Counted from the first letter of the stretch, positions 22,191 to 34,959 are shown. The stretch is DNA of 64,000 bases from Cerioporus squamosus (GCA_022592435.1 JABYQS010000005.1:372001-436000); one strand, 5' to 3'. The notes: generated from the letters alone by a model not told the origin. Made by a program: numbers and translations.

Positions 22191-25100
22191 TCGCATCTCG
22201 GCGCCGGCGCCGTCTCGTCCCATCTGCTCATCTTGTCTCATGATGTCCCGTTCCGCTGTCTCTCATATTATGCAGTACACTCATATTCTCGTAGACCAGC
22301 GCCTCCGGTGGCCGGCCGCAACGCAATGCGTATGACATCTCTCTGCATGAGACCGTCGAGCTTGGTGCCTACTCCCATCATCATCGTTCGACTGTCCTCA
22401 GTAGCGGCAGGTCACATCAAACCACCATATCTGCGCGCTGGCCAGCACCATCGCATCCGTTCTTCCGAGTTTCCTCGGTCTTCTGACCGTTCGTGCCTGC
22501 CCAGCACCTGCGTATCCGGAAGTCCTACCGTGCAGGCCTCTGGTCGCCGAATATCCGGGATGTGCAAACGCCGAGATGGTCAAGTGCAGTCTCGGCGCAG
22601 TTTGTGCTTGGGAACGGGGGACGTTGGCATTGATCGACGCCCTGAAGGCGTGAATGCGAGAGGCACCGCGCCACCAAGGCGCACCTCTGTGTCTGGCATG
22701 ATGCATCCTTTGCGCGTTTTCGAGGTTTGACACGGATCATTGATGCGCACGTCGTTCTGGCCGCAGTCGAGTGTATTCTTGGTCAGTCCTCCAATCGACT
22801 GGTCGCTGGCGAATGTCGAATGGGCCCATCGCTCCCGTGCGGTTCCGTCGAAGCCATCGGACGAGCTTCAGGCGTCGTATTACCTGACGGCTTCGGATGC
22901 GTTAGATGCAGGACGTTCATCTGATGATTTCGAGCATCCGTGTTGGCCTTCTCTGTCCTCCTGCGCGTACTTATGGGGTTTGTGGAGATATTCACGGATG
23001 AGCATCTGGATCAGACCATCACTTGGTCGCGGGAGTGGCGAAACAGGAGTGGCGGGACGCCGAGATCGCGTCGCTGCTACGCAGTGCAGTCCGACTGCAA
23101 GTGATGTGCGCTATTCCCTCGTCAGCAATGTCACGGTCTATTGTCCAATGAACAACTCGTTCCTGCGACCTCCATCAAGGAGAACTGCCATTGGAGAACA
23201 CTCAACGTCCCATTATGCATCACATGTATTATCGACATCGTGAGATGACCCGTGTAACTGTGCTCGCACGCCCATCTGAATTATGTGAATACATATCATG
23301 GCCCCGAGCCTGACTGACATGGACAGTGAACTTAGCTCATCCTCGACTCCAGTCTGACAGATGCACACGGTGAGCCACGGCGAGATGGTCCACAAATTGA
23401 ATCATACGGTACGATGCTCCCAGGAGGCATCGATCATCCCGCGAATTCCGTGCCAACGGCACGAGCGCAAAGGTCGAGACATGTACAGCGACTTCAGAAT
23501 CAAAGCTCTCGGGAAACGGGAAGCGGGAGACGGGAATGCGAAGAAGGCGCAGGGGCTTCGAAACATCGGGAACAAGCTCGCCCGCACCATAGCCGGGTAT
23601 CCCTGCGTCCTACACGTCCCACGCCGTGTCGGTAGCAGTCGCTGCTGCACTGTCACAGTCTTGATCACAAATACAGTGTATACGACTTGGTTGCATGGCC
23701 ACTCGACGAACCACTCCGTCCGGAGCCGCGGCTATGTCTGTGCGGGGATAAAACGGGCGCATACGTTCCACGTATATACAGTACGCCGCTGACGCACCTT
23801 CGAGGCTGATTCAGAGGAACGAGTATACGCAATCCAGTTCAACAGATGACTTACCGGCGTACGGTCGCCTGACACGCGTGTACATCGGTCGTCCGGAAAC
23901 TGACCTTGTCACGCTGGACTGAGACCGCGACGCTAAAAGCTCATGCTGAGACGTCCGCGTGAAACAGGGCCTGCTGCGGGTGCGACTAGAAGGAGGCCAG
24001 ATGGAGCCGACGAACGAGACGCGGCGCTATTAGAAGATGGGCGATGATATACATATCGCGTACGCGCGCGGCCCAGCCAGCCAACCGCGCCACGGTACCA
24101 TGCGTCGTGGACACGGCTACCCGACAGCATATACAGAACGCGCATGCGCATTGCCAACGGGACACCAGGACACTCCGATATGTAGTAGTCCGATATACCG
24201 TCGTGCGGGAGACCGTGACCGTTGACGTGTCCGCACATCGCACGACGTCGGCGGTTCCGCCGCGTTGCGCAGCATCCGAGACGAAGAAGGATCCCTGGTG
24301 CTGTACGTGCAGACTGTGAGTCTGACAGCGGGCACAGGATCCGGGGACCCAAGTCACTTGAGTGCACTGCGGGAAGCGGCGATGGGGAAAGTGCGCGTGT
24401 GCGAGGAATTGCAACCGTGCCGAACGCATCCATTCCTGTCTACTTGGCATGGGCTGATTGAGCTAGTGAGCCCCGGAACCTGATCGTCCTGCAGGGTGGA
24501 CAGCGCTGCGGGAGGAGAGGGGCATGAATTCATGCATGTACGAGGGGTGATCGCGCGCAAAGGAGGCGCTGCCGCTGTACCCGAAGGGGCCATGAATGGA
24601 CGTCATACGAGCAGCCAGAGGGGCGTATGATCAGCCAGGACCGGTGCTGGGCCAAGTCGCGCCGAGTCGTATGTCGGGCTGCGTGGCACTGAAGTGTGGA
24701 CCGGCGGCGGTGCGAGGCCGTCTCATGAGCGCAGCGTGGAATTCGCAAGCGTAATACCGGGCTAAGGAGGAAGTGAGGGAAGCCGGGATGGCGTCAAGCA
24801 GTCAGCGCGAGAAGCTCCGAGAAGCCGCATGCATCGAACCACGATGGCACTCACACACAATTCCAGGGATCCAACCGGCGCGCATGGCAGGGCGAAGGCC
24901 CCGAGAAGCCGGGATGTTCGAGTTCCAAAGAGATCCAGAGGAAAGCAACTAGTGCGGAGACATGTATGCGTAATATACAGTGTGAATGTGGGATGATGAT
25001 GGGGAATGCGGGTAGCGCAGGTGCGAATGGAGTGAATGCAAATGGCAAATGGGGATGAATGTGGAGAGTGAATATGTCCGACGAAAGCAAAGGGCAATGC

Positions 25101-25193
25101 AATCGATAGCGAGCCAACCAACTGGCAAACGACTAATCATCATCTGACGCCCCGAGTGTCCGAGCCCCGAACGTGAGTCCGAGCTGGAGCCGC
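22191..25193. other. 3.0 kb with no intact gene; possible gene remnant at about 22.4-23.25 kb
   Basis: No recognisable family member was found. Between about 22430 and 23250 the plus strand has protein-like segments in changing frames (listed separately). From 23.3 to 25.19 kb I see nothing conserved. The final part near 25.1 kb should hold the 3' UTR of the next minus-strand gene. Confidence 0.45.
22430..23250 (+). pseudogene. Possible decayed gene, family unknown
   Basis: Successive plus-strand segments read like protein but lie in different frames: ALASTIASVLPSFLGLLTV and GALVCAWERG-like text near 22.45-22.65 kb, TRIIDAHVVLAAVECILG near 22.73 kb, VLLRVLMGFVEIFTDEHLD near 22.95 kb, KQEWRDAEIASLLRSAVRLQ near 23.05 kb and KENCHWRTLNVPLCITC near 23.2 kb. 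No introns with good sites connect all of them. I cannot name a family. It could be a dead gene, a gene damaged by assembly indels, or chance in GC-rich DNA. Confidence 0.25.
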
Positions 25194-25955
25194 CTACCGC
25201 GCTCGATTACGCCGCGAGAAGGCCGCAGCGGGGTGGCGCAGTGCTCCGGGAGCAAGAGACACAGGGGCAGCTGAGCTTGCCCAGTGCTCTGCGGATGAGC
25301 TCCAGCGTTGGGAGCCTTCTGCAATCGAACGGCGTTTCGCGGGTACAGGGTGCGCCTCCTGACCGTCTGCGTTCTCGTCCTCGTCCTCGCGTGCACGCTT
25401 GCGCTTGTGGGGACGGTGGGTGTATGGGGGGTGGGAGAGATCTTCGTCGTCGTCCGGAAGGTCATAGAGGAGGAAGGTGGGCGAGTGGTATGGCAGGGGG
25501 ATGGGCGCGACGAGGGGCGCATTGCACACGACTTCTGCAACTTCGGGGGACGGAGAGAGGTCACTGTCGCGCGAGACGGCGGACGAAGTGTCTGATCGGG
25601 CTAGCGAATCTGCAGAGGGCCGGATATGAGGGGCATGAGTGAGACGGAAATGGAGGTATGACTTACAGCCCGCGCCGTCGTATTCTCGCGTCGAGTAGTG
25701 GTGGAACGGCAGGAGGAACTCTGGGGGACCGTTGGGCCAGAGAGAGGGAGCATGTGAGGGGCCTGCGTTTGTCCAGTTTGACGGGGCGAGTGCGCCTGCA
25801 AAGAGGGAGGAGTGCGGGAGCTGGGACCGCCAGTCTGTCGGGCAGAAGGCCGACCTGTGGTTGTACATCGTCTGGGGCGGGGGCGGGAGGAGGGGGCCGC
25901 GGTGGCTGTGGGCGGGGAGGTCGTGGAGGAGGCAGTCTAGGTGAGCTGCGTGCAT
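25194..25955 (-). CDS. Orphan proline/serine-rich protein with nuclear-localisation-like signal
   Basis: Not recognised. An open frame of 253 codons runs from the ATG at 25953-25955. A well-formed intron (25610-25666, donor gtaagt, acceptor ctctgcag) is 57 nt, a multiple of three without a stop, so both spliced (234 aa) and retained forms would be translatable. The protein has an acidic patch (YDLPDDDEDLS), a basic cluster (HKRKRAREDE, then PAKRR) resembling a bipartite nuclear signal, and no membrane segment. Two TATA-like elements lie 36-70 nt upstream. A nuclear regulatory role is only a guess. Confidence 0.55.
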   Translation of the reverse strand: MHAAHLDCLLHDLPAHSHRGPLLPPPPQTMYNHRSAFCPTDWRSQLPHSSLFAGALAPSNWTNAGPSHAPSLWPNGPPEFLLPFHHYSTREYDGAGCKSYLHFRLTHAPHIRPSADSLARSDTSSAVSRDSDLSPSPEVAEVVCNAPLVAPIPLPYHSPTFLLYDLPDDDEDLSHPPYTHRPHKRKRAREDEDENADGQEAHPVPAKRRSIAEGSQRWSSSAEHWASSAAPVSLAPGALRHPAAAFSRRNRAR

Positions 25956-25990
25956 GGTGGAAGTGGGAGAGGAGGGACGGGGGCGGGTGG

Positions 25991-26024
25991 GGAATATAAG
26001 GCGACATCGGATAAGTTATAAATT
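25991..26024 (-). promoter_or_regulatory. TATA-like elements upstream of the orphan gene
   Basis: Read on the minus strand, TTATATTCC (about 25991-25999) and TTTATAACTT (about 26013-26022) stand out in a GC-rich setting just upstream of the start at 25955. Confidence 0.35.
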
Positions 26025-26415
26025 GAAACGGGGCGGTAGCTAGGACGGGAGGTGCAAGGGCGCCGCCGAGCCGGGAGAAAGGAACGGGAGGAGGACGAGA
26101 TTGCGCTCAGATGCCTCCCAGATCGCCCGTCTCCCAGATCCACCCGCCCCATGTCACGCGTCACGCTCCTGCTCGGTGCTCAGCCTCCCACGCGCGGTGC
26201 TGCTGCTCGCGTGCACTCCGACACCGCGGCTGATGCATGCGCATATGACGAGCAGAGGCAGCAAGACGGCCGTGCTCGCTGGGACGGGTGCGCGTGCAGC
26301 GTTGGCGTGGCGCGAACAGGCGCGGGGTGCGTCGCTTGGGGCGCCTGACAGCCGACTGTGACCTCCTCTGCGCCGTCTCGCGATCGGCTCATTTTCTCTC
26401 CGTTCTCGTCCTCTC

Positions 26416-26436
26416 TCCGAGTCCGAGTCCGAGTCC
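26416..26436. repeat. (TCCGAG)3.5 microsatellite
   Basis: Three full TCCGAG units and a partial one in the 5' region of the mL49 gene. Confidence 0.8.
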
Positions 26437-26630
26437 TCTTCTGCGCCAGGTGTCGTGCTCGTCGACGTGTCTTATCGCGTGCACTTCGTACATTCTTCGC
26501 CTTACTCGTGCGTTGCCCGTGCGTTGCCCGTGCGTGCCTCTCGCGGCCTGACGCGTCCAGCTCTCCTCAACTGCTGCTGATCATCCGTCATTTCCTCGCC
26601 CCATCTCGCCCTCAGGCCTCAGACCCTCAA

Positions 26631-27381
26631 ATGCTCTTCTCGCTAGTCCGCCCCGTCTTCGCAACCCCGCTCCGCCAAGCGCGCCTCTACTCCCAGGTCG
26701 CGCAACACGCCACCTCGCCTACGTCCACGCTCCCGTATCTCGTCCGCCGTAACACCCGTGGCTCCATCCCCGTGTACACCGACATCCGCAACGGTGGCAC
26801 AAGATATCTCGTCCTGATCCGGAACGTCGAGGGCAACGCAGATGTACGGCCAGTTTCCTCCACCTTCCTCCTCTCTTCCCGCGCGTGCTGACGGCGTTAC
26901 ATCCTTGCATTCTGCCTTTCCATTCCTTCTTCGCCTCTATCTCTGCCGCGCCGCAATCATCTTCCCAAACTCGCGACACCATTTCGTCTGCACCGGCATC
27001 GCATGCTGCCACACGTCCCGCTGACCCTCGCCGCTGATATAACGCGTTACACCATCCGGAACCCGACAACCGTGCCTCTCTGCCCACACACCACACACAC
27101 CAATCCCGCCTGCGCATTCGTGATCACCGGTCGCCCCTTGCCAATTGTGCCGCCCCGATTGTGATTCTCCCTTCCCCTGCCGTCCACCGTCCGGGGCAAT
27201 CACGCAAAATGCTATGATTCATCAGGCGCTCGCGGACGACCTCGCCCGCACCCTCTTTCCGGCCGGTTCGAGCGAGGCGGAGCGCATACGAGTCCAGACG
27301 GTGCACCAGAAGCATGTGGTCGTCTCCGGCGGACGCTGGAAGTACGATGTAATCCGCTGGCTCGCCCAGCGGGGCTTCTGA
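26631..27381 (+). CDS. Mitochondrial large-subunit ribosomal protein mL49 (Img2 family)
   Basis: Two exons split by an intron of about 380 nt (GAT|gtacgg to attcatcag|GCG). The N-terminus is a basic, Ser/Arg-rich mitochondrial presequence (LVRPVFATPLRQARLYSQV). The Img2/mL49 core follows: LPYLVRRNTRGSIPVYTDI, GGTRYLVLIRNVEGNAD, DDLARTLFPAGS and the signature QKHVVVSGGRWKYDVIRWL. The product belongs to the mitochondrial large ribosomal subunit. The intron is long for this window, but the conserved frame on both sides supports it. Confidence 0.92.
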
Positions 27382-29770
27382 CTTGCCAGTCCCGATCCCG
27401 AGAGGCTTGCGCGAAGTCGCACGGACCCTCCCTCCCAGTCTGTGCGCCCCGTTCCAGGCCCGGACGTGTCCACCCGCATACCCGTTCTTCGCCACGACTC
27501 AGCATTCAAGAATCAGGATCATGGTCTTCCCCCCCTCGCCGCCCACGTCGGCTCTCACATATCGGCATCTCGCAATTAGCACGGTCGACGCAACCTCGCC
27601 CCCCTGTTCCGCCCGAGTACTACATATACTCATTTGCGCTTAGACGCGCGGCCCACCACGACGTCCGAGTCCGATCCCGCCAAAATGACGAGGTGGCCGG
27701 CGAAGCCACTCATCATGATTGCTCCATGTCACACACACTGCTACTACGTATCACAGCACTAATATCTAAAGTTCAGTGCCCACTTTCCGGATGCGCTGCG
27801 CAAAACGTTTTGGTCCGGTGCCCGAGTGCCCGAGCGCAACGTATCTGACAAGTACGGTCACGCAACTGACAATCTTTTGCCTCAAGCCTGTCAGATTGCG
27901 GACGTGCTCGATCGTCTGGCGGCGACGTTAGCTCTGAGGCTAGGTAGAGCACTCATCCGACGATTGCGTCCAGCCAGCTCCCGCCGTGCGCAATGCAAAC
28001 GGCTCAGGCTCCTGTTCCTCGCCCCTTGTGACCCCGGGATGTGCGCGCCACGACCCCTCAGCGACTTATCTCCTCCCCTCAGACTCAGAGTCAACTGTCA
28101 ATGTCATACGCACGCATGAAAGAGTCCAATTTGCAACTCGCCCGGAACCCGCATTAATTTGGGCTGAGGCTGGAGCTCACGCCGCCGGGTAAGTATGGGC
28201 TCTGATTCCTGAACGTTCTCAGACTCTTGCGTATGCGGCAGATGATCTGACGGGACTGCCGTATCGTATCGTGATACGACTCCGAGCGTGACGGCGACAT
28301 AGGGTCAGGCACGGCGCGAGAGGCACAGGTCCCGCGCGGCGGCGTGCCATTGCGTTCGTTTCCCTCGAGGCTACTTGGCGCCGCGCGCGGCGGGGTGGCT
28401 CAGGTCCTCAAGCTCAAGACCTCAGGTGGACATGTTATGTGACTTGTGTCAGTCACTGTGCCCGGCGTGCTGCTGCAGGAGACAGCGATGGCGTTATCTG
28501 GTTTGAATGTCCGGATGGGAACAGCAAGGGAACATGGATGTATAGAGCTTGAGCTTGAGGCACGCGTACAGACTGCCATTTGCCAGTAGTGGCAGCGGAT
28601 CTTCGCAAGATGCAGTGCATATGCGCAGACCTTGTTGAGTTACGCCAGAGGCATACACGTTATCCTCTGGTGGGTGCCCCCTCCCCCCCCCCCCCAACTA
28701 CTCGACTCGTTACTGCAGCTGTGGCACAGCCCGGGAAGGAAGCATCGGGAGCTCGAGAACCGCGTCCGAATGGTATTCTGCTTGTGGGATGTGTTATCGA
28801 TCGCACGGCCGTACGAGTACCTCGGTACCATGCGCAGCACGCAAATACACAGTCACTGCACAGGTGTCCCGGCTCTTCATTGAATCGTAACACCCATGTC
28901 ACAGATGCCCGAGCGGCCGCGATGGCCGCAGCAGGACGGATTGGGCTGGCAGTGGCATTAAGTATTGAACCGTCCCCGTCCCCGTCGCCGGCTGCTGCGA
29001 ACATTCGTCCTCATTACACCCATCGCAGGCTTCCTGCAACCCGCTTCGCCCGACGAAGCTTCGCAGGGCGGATGCATATGATCGCCAACCCAGCTGACTG
29101 CGCATCTCGTTCAGAAGCCATTGAAAGTTCAACGTCCAGGGCTCATCGCAAGTCGAAACTGCAGCTGCAGCTGCTCCATCAAATCCTGCAGCGCAGGGGC
29201 GTGCAAGCCGACCAGGTACTGTATTTGCTTGCCATGGTCTGAGTGCTGTCACGGTGCAGCTGGGTGCCTTGGCCGCACTGCGTTTTGACCACGCCGCAGT
29301 ACCAGCTTCGGACGTTGATCGCATCGCACGATACAGGACATGCGCGAGAGCGGGCCCGGTCAAACGTCGCCCAGCGAGTGGTCATCGGACACACAGGCTC
29401 AGACTCGCGCATGCGTTGGTGGCGGCAACGTTTGACCGTCCCCGTCCCCCATTGACAGTCACGCCAGGGCTGATAGCAATCGCAGGTCTCAGTCAGCGCG
29501 GGAGGAAAAAGGCGAGGCAACCGGCAACACCTGACGTGCGCGACAGATCTTCGGGAGATTAAGAACGCCAGGAGAGAAGCAAGTGGGAGCGCAACGAGCG
29601 CGAGCATGCGAAAATCAGGAACGAACTGGGAAGTTTAAGCGTACGGGGGCTTTGGCTGCAGCACACGGGTGGCGCGTCCACTCGAAGCTTGCATTCAGCG
29701 CAGGGTGTCACGGTGTGCGTATGTCGGGCTTGGGGGACAGCGTATACGGGAGATAAGTAGGGAAGCGGTC
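27382..29770. other. 2.4 kb without a recognisable gene
   Basis: Several open frames of 60-220 codons exist but none has family-like sequence, consistent introns or a credible start. It contains a 13-base C run (28683-28695). Confidence 0.5.
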
Positions 29771-32001
29771 TCAGTAGACAATGATCTTGTCAAGGTCCGC
29801 AGCGTAGTCTGGGAAGCGGGTCAGTATTTATGGTATGGCGAGGAGATTGTGGGATGGCGTGCTTACTGCTCTGTCCGGCGCTGAAGGTGATTGTGTTCGA
29901 GCCGGAGTTGAGGTTCAGTTTCACTGGGACGCTGATGACGACATTGCCGCCGCCGGTGCTGGGCTGGTCGACCGAGACAGGCGAGCCGCCGTTGACACTA
30001 CAGAGAGATCATTGTTAGCGTTCGACCGGTGCACGTATGTAGGCAGAAGTTCACGCACCTGACAGTGGTGTTCCTCCAGGTTGAGTCACCGTTTGCAAAG
30101 TAGAGGGCAACCCACTGTGCTGCGCCTCGTCCCTGCACAGTGATTGAGACGCTGCCACCGTTGCCTGTGATGCTCGTGAGCCTGCGATTATATGCGGAAT
30201 AGCCTCTTCGATGCACTCACCGAGGTAGCCAACAGCTTGGCCTCCAGAGAAGGACGAGCTAGAAAGAAGGGTAGAAGAGCCGCTCCGTGTACCCTTTTCG
30301 GCCTCGTACGTCGTTCCAGACGCCACGGACCAAGTTCCTATTGAGTTAAGCACGTCAGCACGCAGTCTCCGCAGTAGGAGTTGACCGTGATAAGAGTACG
30401 ACGGAGGCTCGTACGGCAGACCGGTGACGTGCCGTACACTGGGGTCGGAGAATCGTACTTACCCGCAGCAATGTTGACACTCCAGACATCGGCATGGATG
30501 AGCTGAGGAGAGCCACTGGAGAAGTCGAGTGGGTACCAGATGTACGTGCTCGAGCCGAGAAGATCCGACCGCCATCGGTCACCCATGTAGATCGCGTTTG
30601 ACCCGAGCGGGAGGTCGTACGCGTTCTGCGAGTACCAGGTCCGCACGCTCTGGGGCGCGATGTCGGCTTCCGAGGACCATGGGCCAGAAAGTGACTGAAA
30701 GTTACATGTGGTCAATGTATGCTCGGCGGGGGCTGGATAGTCATAGTGAGAGGACGTACGGTCGCATGGAATGCCTTGTTTGGGTTTGGAGCCCAACCGC
30801 TCGTGTGGGATGCGAACAGCCAATATACCTGTAAGGAGCAATTAGCTGCATTCATACAAGGAGAGGAAGCGCGATACATACGCCATTCCGCTTGACGATG
30901 CCCGGAGCCTCAAGTGTGGCACCTAGTACCGCAATACTCAGTCCCATATTGGTCTGTAACAATCCTTGGATGCTCACCATTCAGTTGGCTCGCGGTGGTA
31001 GTAACATTGTAGTAGTTGGCATCCAAACGCGTGATCTTGAAGTTTTGGTTGTTGTCAGATGCATAGAGTAGGTATGCGGTTCCTGTCATTCCGTCCCTCG
31101 CAACTGAGTTGACGTCCGCTCTCGGAGCGATACCTTGTCAGACGTACCGTCGTCTGCCGCAATGCATTAGAAGCGCATCCCTCGAGAAGCGAAGCGATAT
31201 TAGGAGTCGGTTACGTACCATCCTGGAACAAGCCTTCGTCGCGCGAGTCGGCGCCCAGGGGCTTCCAACTGCTCTTGTACGTGTACGGGCCACAAGGAGA
31301 CTTCGCCGTAGCTACGCCGACCTCGGCCGCGCCATAGCTACGGAAGGTCGAGAGCATCAGCGGTGCCCGAAGTCGCATGTCACAACATAGATGCTCGGGT
31401 TCTCCGAACTTACTTCGAGGAATCTGAATGGAACCACATGACATACTCTTGATTCTGGTATGAATAGTAACTCAGCATACGAAGGAACATTCTGAATAGT
31501 ATCGCGTACCTTGCTGTTGAATATCACTGGCAGGAGATCAGGCAGTCTGCAGAGGGCACTGCTGACCATATCTACTCACCCTTCGGACGCTCCACGATAT
31601 TATTGGTGGAAATCATTGTGTTCGCCACAGGTGTCAGAGCATCGTTTTGGCGTGCCCAGGTCACCAAGTCGGTGGACTAGGACACATGTTAATGAACGCG
31701 TCGCTGCATGAGACGTTGTCCATACCGAGTAGCAGGAGACCGCCTTGAACAGGGCGCTATTGTGCGACTTGTCTTCTCCGACCCAGTAGAAAGTACTGCC
31801 GACCTGACGAATATGTCAGCTCCAAATGCATTCAAGACATGGAATGACTCATGAACGCACCTTGAAGATACCCGCACCATGAGCTTGGATGGCGTTGCCG
31901 CTGGTGTCGGTCCAGCGGGCACCGGGAACAATGACCGATTGGCCACGGATCGCGGTAATACCAGCGAGCGCGCCGAGGAGCAGAGACAGAGACGAGAACA
32001 T
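29771..32001 (-). CDS. Secreted exo-beta-1,3-galactanase-like glycoside hydrolase (GH43 plus C-terminal CBM35)
   Basis: Signal peptide MFSSLSLLLGALAGITAIRG is followed by a five-bladed GH43 domain: GARWTDTSGNAIQAHGAGIF, FYWVGEDKS, YVMWFHSDSS, AAEVGVATAKSPCGPYTY, SRDEGLFQDG and GIVKRNGVYWLFASHTSGW. A CBM35-type module follows (YEAEKGTRSG, GGQAVGYLG, VALYFANGD, NTITFSAG) and the protein ends LDKIIVY. The architecture and motifs match the exo-beta-1,3-galactanase described from Phanerochaete chrysosporium, which trims arabinogalactan side chains; the substrate here is inferred from that resemblance. About ten introns are present. The start was picked at 31999-32001 because the signal peptide begins there; an in-frame ATG 33 nt upstream is less fitting. 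Confidence 0.9.
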
Positions 32002-33229
32002 GGCAACCGAGGTTCGGCCTCTGGTATGCTGCAAGACGCCTGGCTTTATGTAGCATTTCCGATGACCGTCACGGTCCGCCTTGTATCATCGGATGCTCCT
32101 CGGGGTCGGTCTCTCAGTCGTCATTGTGCCTGAAAGAACGCGGAGATGGTTTGCTACGGTCCTTCGCGGTCCGTGAAGAAGCAGCACGGGCGCATGGTCT
32201 CGACAAACAGAAGGTCGGGCGGGCACCGTCATGAATGGGTAGGCAATAGCGTCTCGGAACCGGCGAAGGTGCAGGGCACCGAACAACCCGAACATCGCAA
32301 GTTCACCGCCGTCCCATGCATAGGCAATGTCGCATGACGCAAGAAAACAACCGGGTAACGACGGGGGGTTCGATCCGCGGATGAGCCTATGAAGAACAAA
32401 TCAACTCATGTGAGCAACATGGGAAGCCAACACATACCGCGACCAAGGACTAGATCATGTTTTGTTCTCGAAGTCCACAACATGAATGCCCAAGGGCAAC
32501 AGTAGAGAACCCTATGACCACCGGCAGATGATGGGCCGGTGAGCCTCGTTTCTCGGACATATTCCTTGTCGTCCTGGAGTCCTGCTCCTTTGCACCATGC
32601 CCCCATTCAACTGTTACGACTCAATTTACTTGGCGAATTGAAACGCGAAATCGATGGTATACCTGGAATGCGTGGCGTCGTGAGTTGCGTCCGCTCTACA
32701 ATAGACCTAGAACGTGCAGGACTTGCCGTAGTTACACAACTCTGCTCTACATCACCCATTGTCTCAAGGGATTGCAGAGCGACTCATGCGCGGAAGAACC
32801 TGGATCATGACAGCGGGGAAGGTGGTCCGATGGTCTCTTCCTCCGTGCCATTCTCCGCCGCACGGACGATCGCACGAGACTCACTTCTTCTTCGCGCCCT
32901 GACAACCTTATTCACAACGACTGCGTTACCTCACCGCCCTGCGTTCGCAGATGTGTTGACAAAGCCCGCCCGTGGATTACGCTCACATCGTGGGAGGAGG
33001 ATAGGATGTGCGACAAGCAAATGAGTCAGATATAGTCAACTGCGAGTTAGAGCGGAAGACGGAGCGAACGGAAGGCCACACCGATGGCATAAGACACTTC
33101 CGGCGGGCTGCAGACAGCCCATCTGGGTGGGAGTCATTTGCTCAGCTCTCCTCAGCCACAAAGAAAATCTTCCTCGTGTGACGGCCTCTCCCAGTCTCGC
33201 GCCTCTCTCTGTTTCCGCCACCACCATCG
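32002..33229. other. Divergent promoter region, GH43 / PDX1
   Basis: About 1.2 kb between divergent starts. I see no conserved exon. It is the likely site of carbon-source control for the secreted hydrolase, but no binding site can be defended from sequence alone. Confidence 0.45.
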
Positions 33230-34959
33230 ATGACTACCCCGGTTCAAGGCCAGACGCCTGTCTCGTCGACCCCGCCCATCCCGCACGGTGCGGGGAACCC
33301 TGCAGGTACCCCTGTCCTCGCGCCGACGCGTTCGAAGACCCAGGATGGAGCAGGTGGCAGTTTGGGAACCTTCGGGGTGTGTTCTTCACATTCAAATCGA
33401 CGCGGCTGCTAAGTGAGACTGACTCGTTCTGGGGTGGCGGTTTGGCTCTAGGTGAAGTCGGGGCTTGCGCAGATGCTGAAGGTTAGCGCAGGAAGAAGGC
33501 TGCATATCCCCATCCATGCTCACGGGTGTGCCTTCAGGGTGGCGTCATTATGGACGTCGTGAACGCTGAGCAGGCTCGCATAGCCGAAGAGGCCGGTGCG
33601 TGCGCCGTCATGGCCCTCGAACGTGTTCCTGCGGATATCCGTGCAGAGGGCGGGGTTGCACGAATGGTAAGTGGCTTGCTAAATTCTACATGAGATCGTC
33701 ATTGCGTGGGACATCTCCCCGCAAACCCATCTGTAACTGGTGTAGTCCAGCGACCCGCCTAGGCGGGGCGCGTTCCCTTGAACTGGCCGGTGCGAAACCT
33801 TGCAACACACAGAACGAGATCTGTGCATGTGCCTGACAATGGGGCTCGTATGGGACCCATCAACTGCTCGGATTGACCATGTCAAGTTTCGCCTCGAAAA
33901 CATATGACCATGACGCTGAGAAAACTTTTGCAGAGTGACCCTCGCATGATCAAAGAGATCGTCGATGCCGTTACTATTCCCGTGATGGCGAAAGTGCGGA
34001 TAGGTCACTTCGTCGAGGCCCAAATACTGCAAGCTATCGGGATTGACTACATTGACGAATCCGAGGTCCTCACCCCAGCGGACGATGAGCACCACATCAA
34101 CAAGCATGCATTCAAGGTGCCGTTCGTGTGTGGAGCCCGCAACCTTGGCGAGGCGCTGCGTCGGATTTCCGAAGGCGCGGCCTTCATCCGCACCAAGGGC
34201 GAGGCAGGGACCGGCAATGTGGTGGAGGCAGTACGACACCAGCGGGCGGTCATGGGCGAGATCCGGAAGGCTAGCGTCATGACCGAGGAAGAGCTCTACG
34301 CGTACGCGAAAGATATCCAGGCACCTTTCCACCTCCTGAAGGAGACGGCGCGCACGAAGCGTCTGCCTGTGGTGAACTTCGCTGCGGGCGGTATCGCGAC
34401 TCCAGGTACGCTGTCGATGTCGTGTATAATGTCGGCGCTGTCTCTAAAGCTTGTTCTCCAGCGGACGCTGCGTTGATGATGCAGCTTGGTTGTGACGGTG
34501 GTACGTGCCAGTGTTTTCTCCGTTCCAGCGTCTTCCCTGACGTCCCTACGTTCCAGTATTCGTTGGTTCCGGAATCTTCAAGGTACGGTCAGACGCGAGC
34601 GTCCGGTCTGAACGCTATTGAAACTTATTCTCGTACAGTCCGGCGACCCGGCGAAGCGTGCGCGTTCCATCGTGCAAGCGGTACGTCTTCCATGCGATTA
34701 TCACACTACAGGCTTTCTGAGAAGCGGCTTCAGGTCACTCACTACAACAACCCCAAACTGCTGGCTGAGGTATGGACGCCAGCGATCCGGTGACTGACTC
34801 TGTTTTGACACCGCTCTTACAGATCTCTGAGGACCTCGGCGAGGCTATGGTTGGTCTCACCATGTGAGTACTTTTCATGTCGGTGCTTCAACCGGGGCTC
34901 ACCTTCCTGGCAGCGATGATAACCTCAAGGGCGGCCGCCTCGCCAAGCGTGGCTGGTAG
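33230..34959 (+). CDS. Pyridoxal 5'-phosphate synthase lyase subunit PDX1/SNZ
   Basis: Builds pyridoxal phosphate from ribose 5-phosphate, glyceraldehyde 3-phosphate and ammonia delivered by a PDX2/SNO glutaminase (not in this window). After a Pro/Thr-rich N-terminus, the TIM-barrel sequence is almost fully legible: [117 protein letters not shown]. The two catalytic lysines sit in VMAKVRIG and IRTKGEAG. About seven introns interrupt the gene, the largest (about 265 nt) within RM|SDP. It ends LAKRGW. Certain family call. Confidence 0.95.

Larger units (their letters stand above)
25956..26630. other. Divergent promoter region, orphan gene / mL49
   Basis: Holds both promoters. A small TCCGAG repeat lies at 26416-26436. 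No coding sequence is recognised. Confidence 0.5.

Noticed and set aside
32360..32390. tRNA-like GGTTCGATCC T-loop sequence
   Set aside because: The flanking bases do not form a T stem and no acceptor or anticodon arm can be drawn around it.
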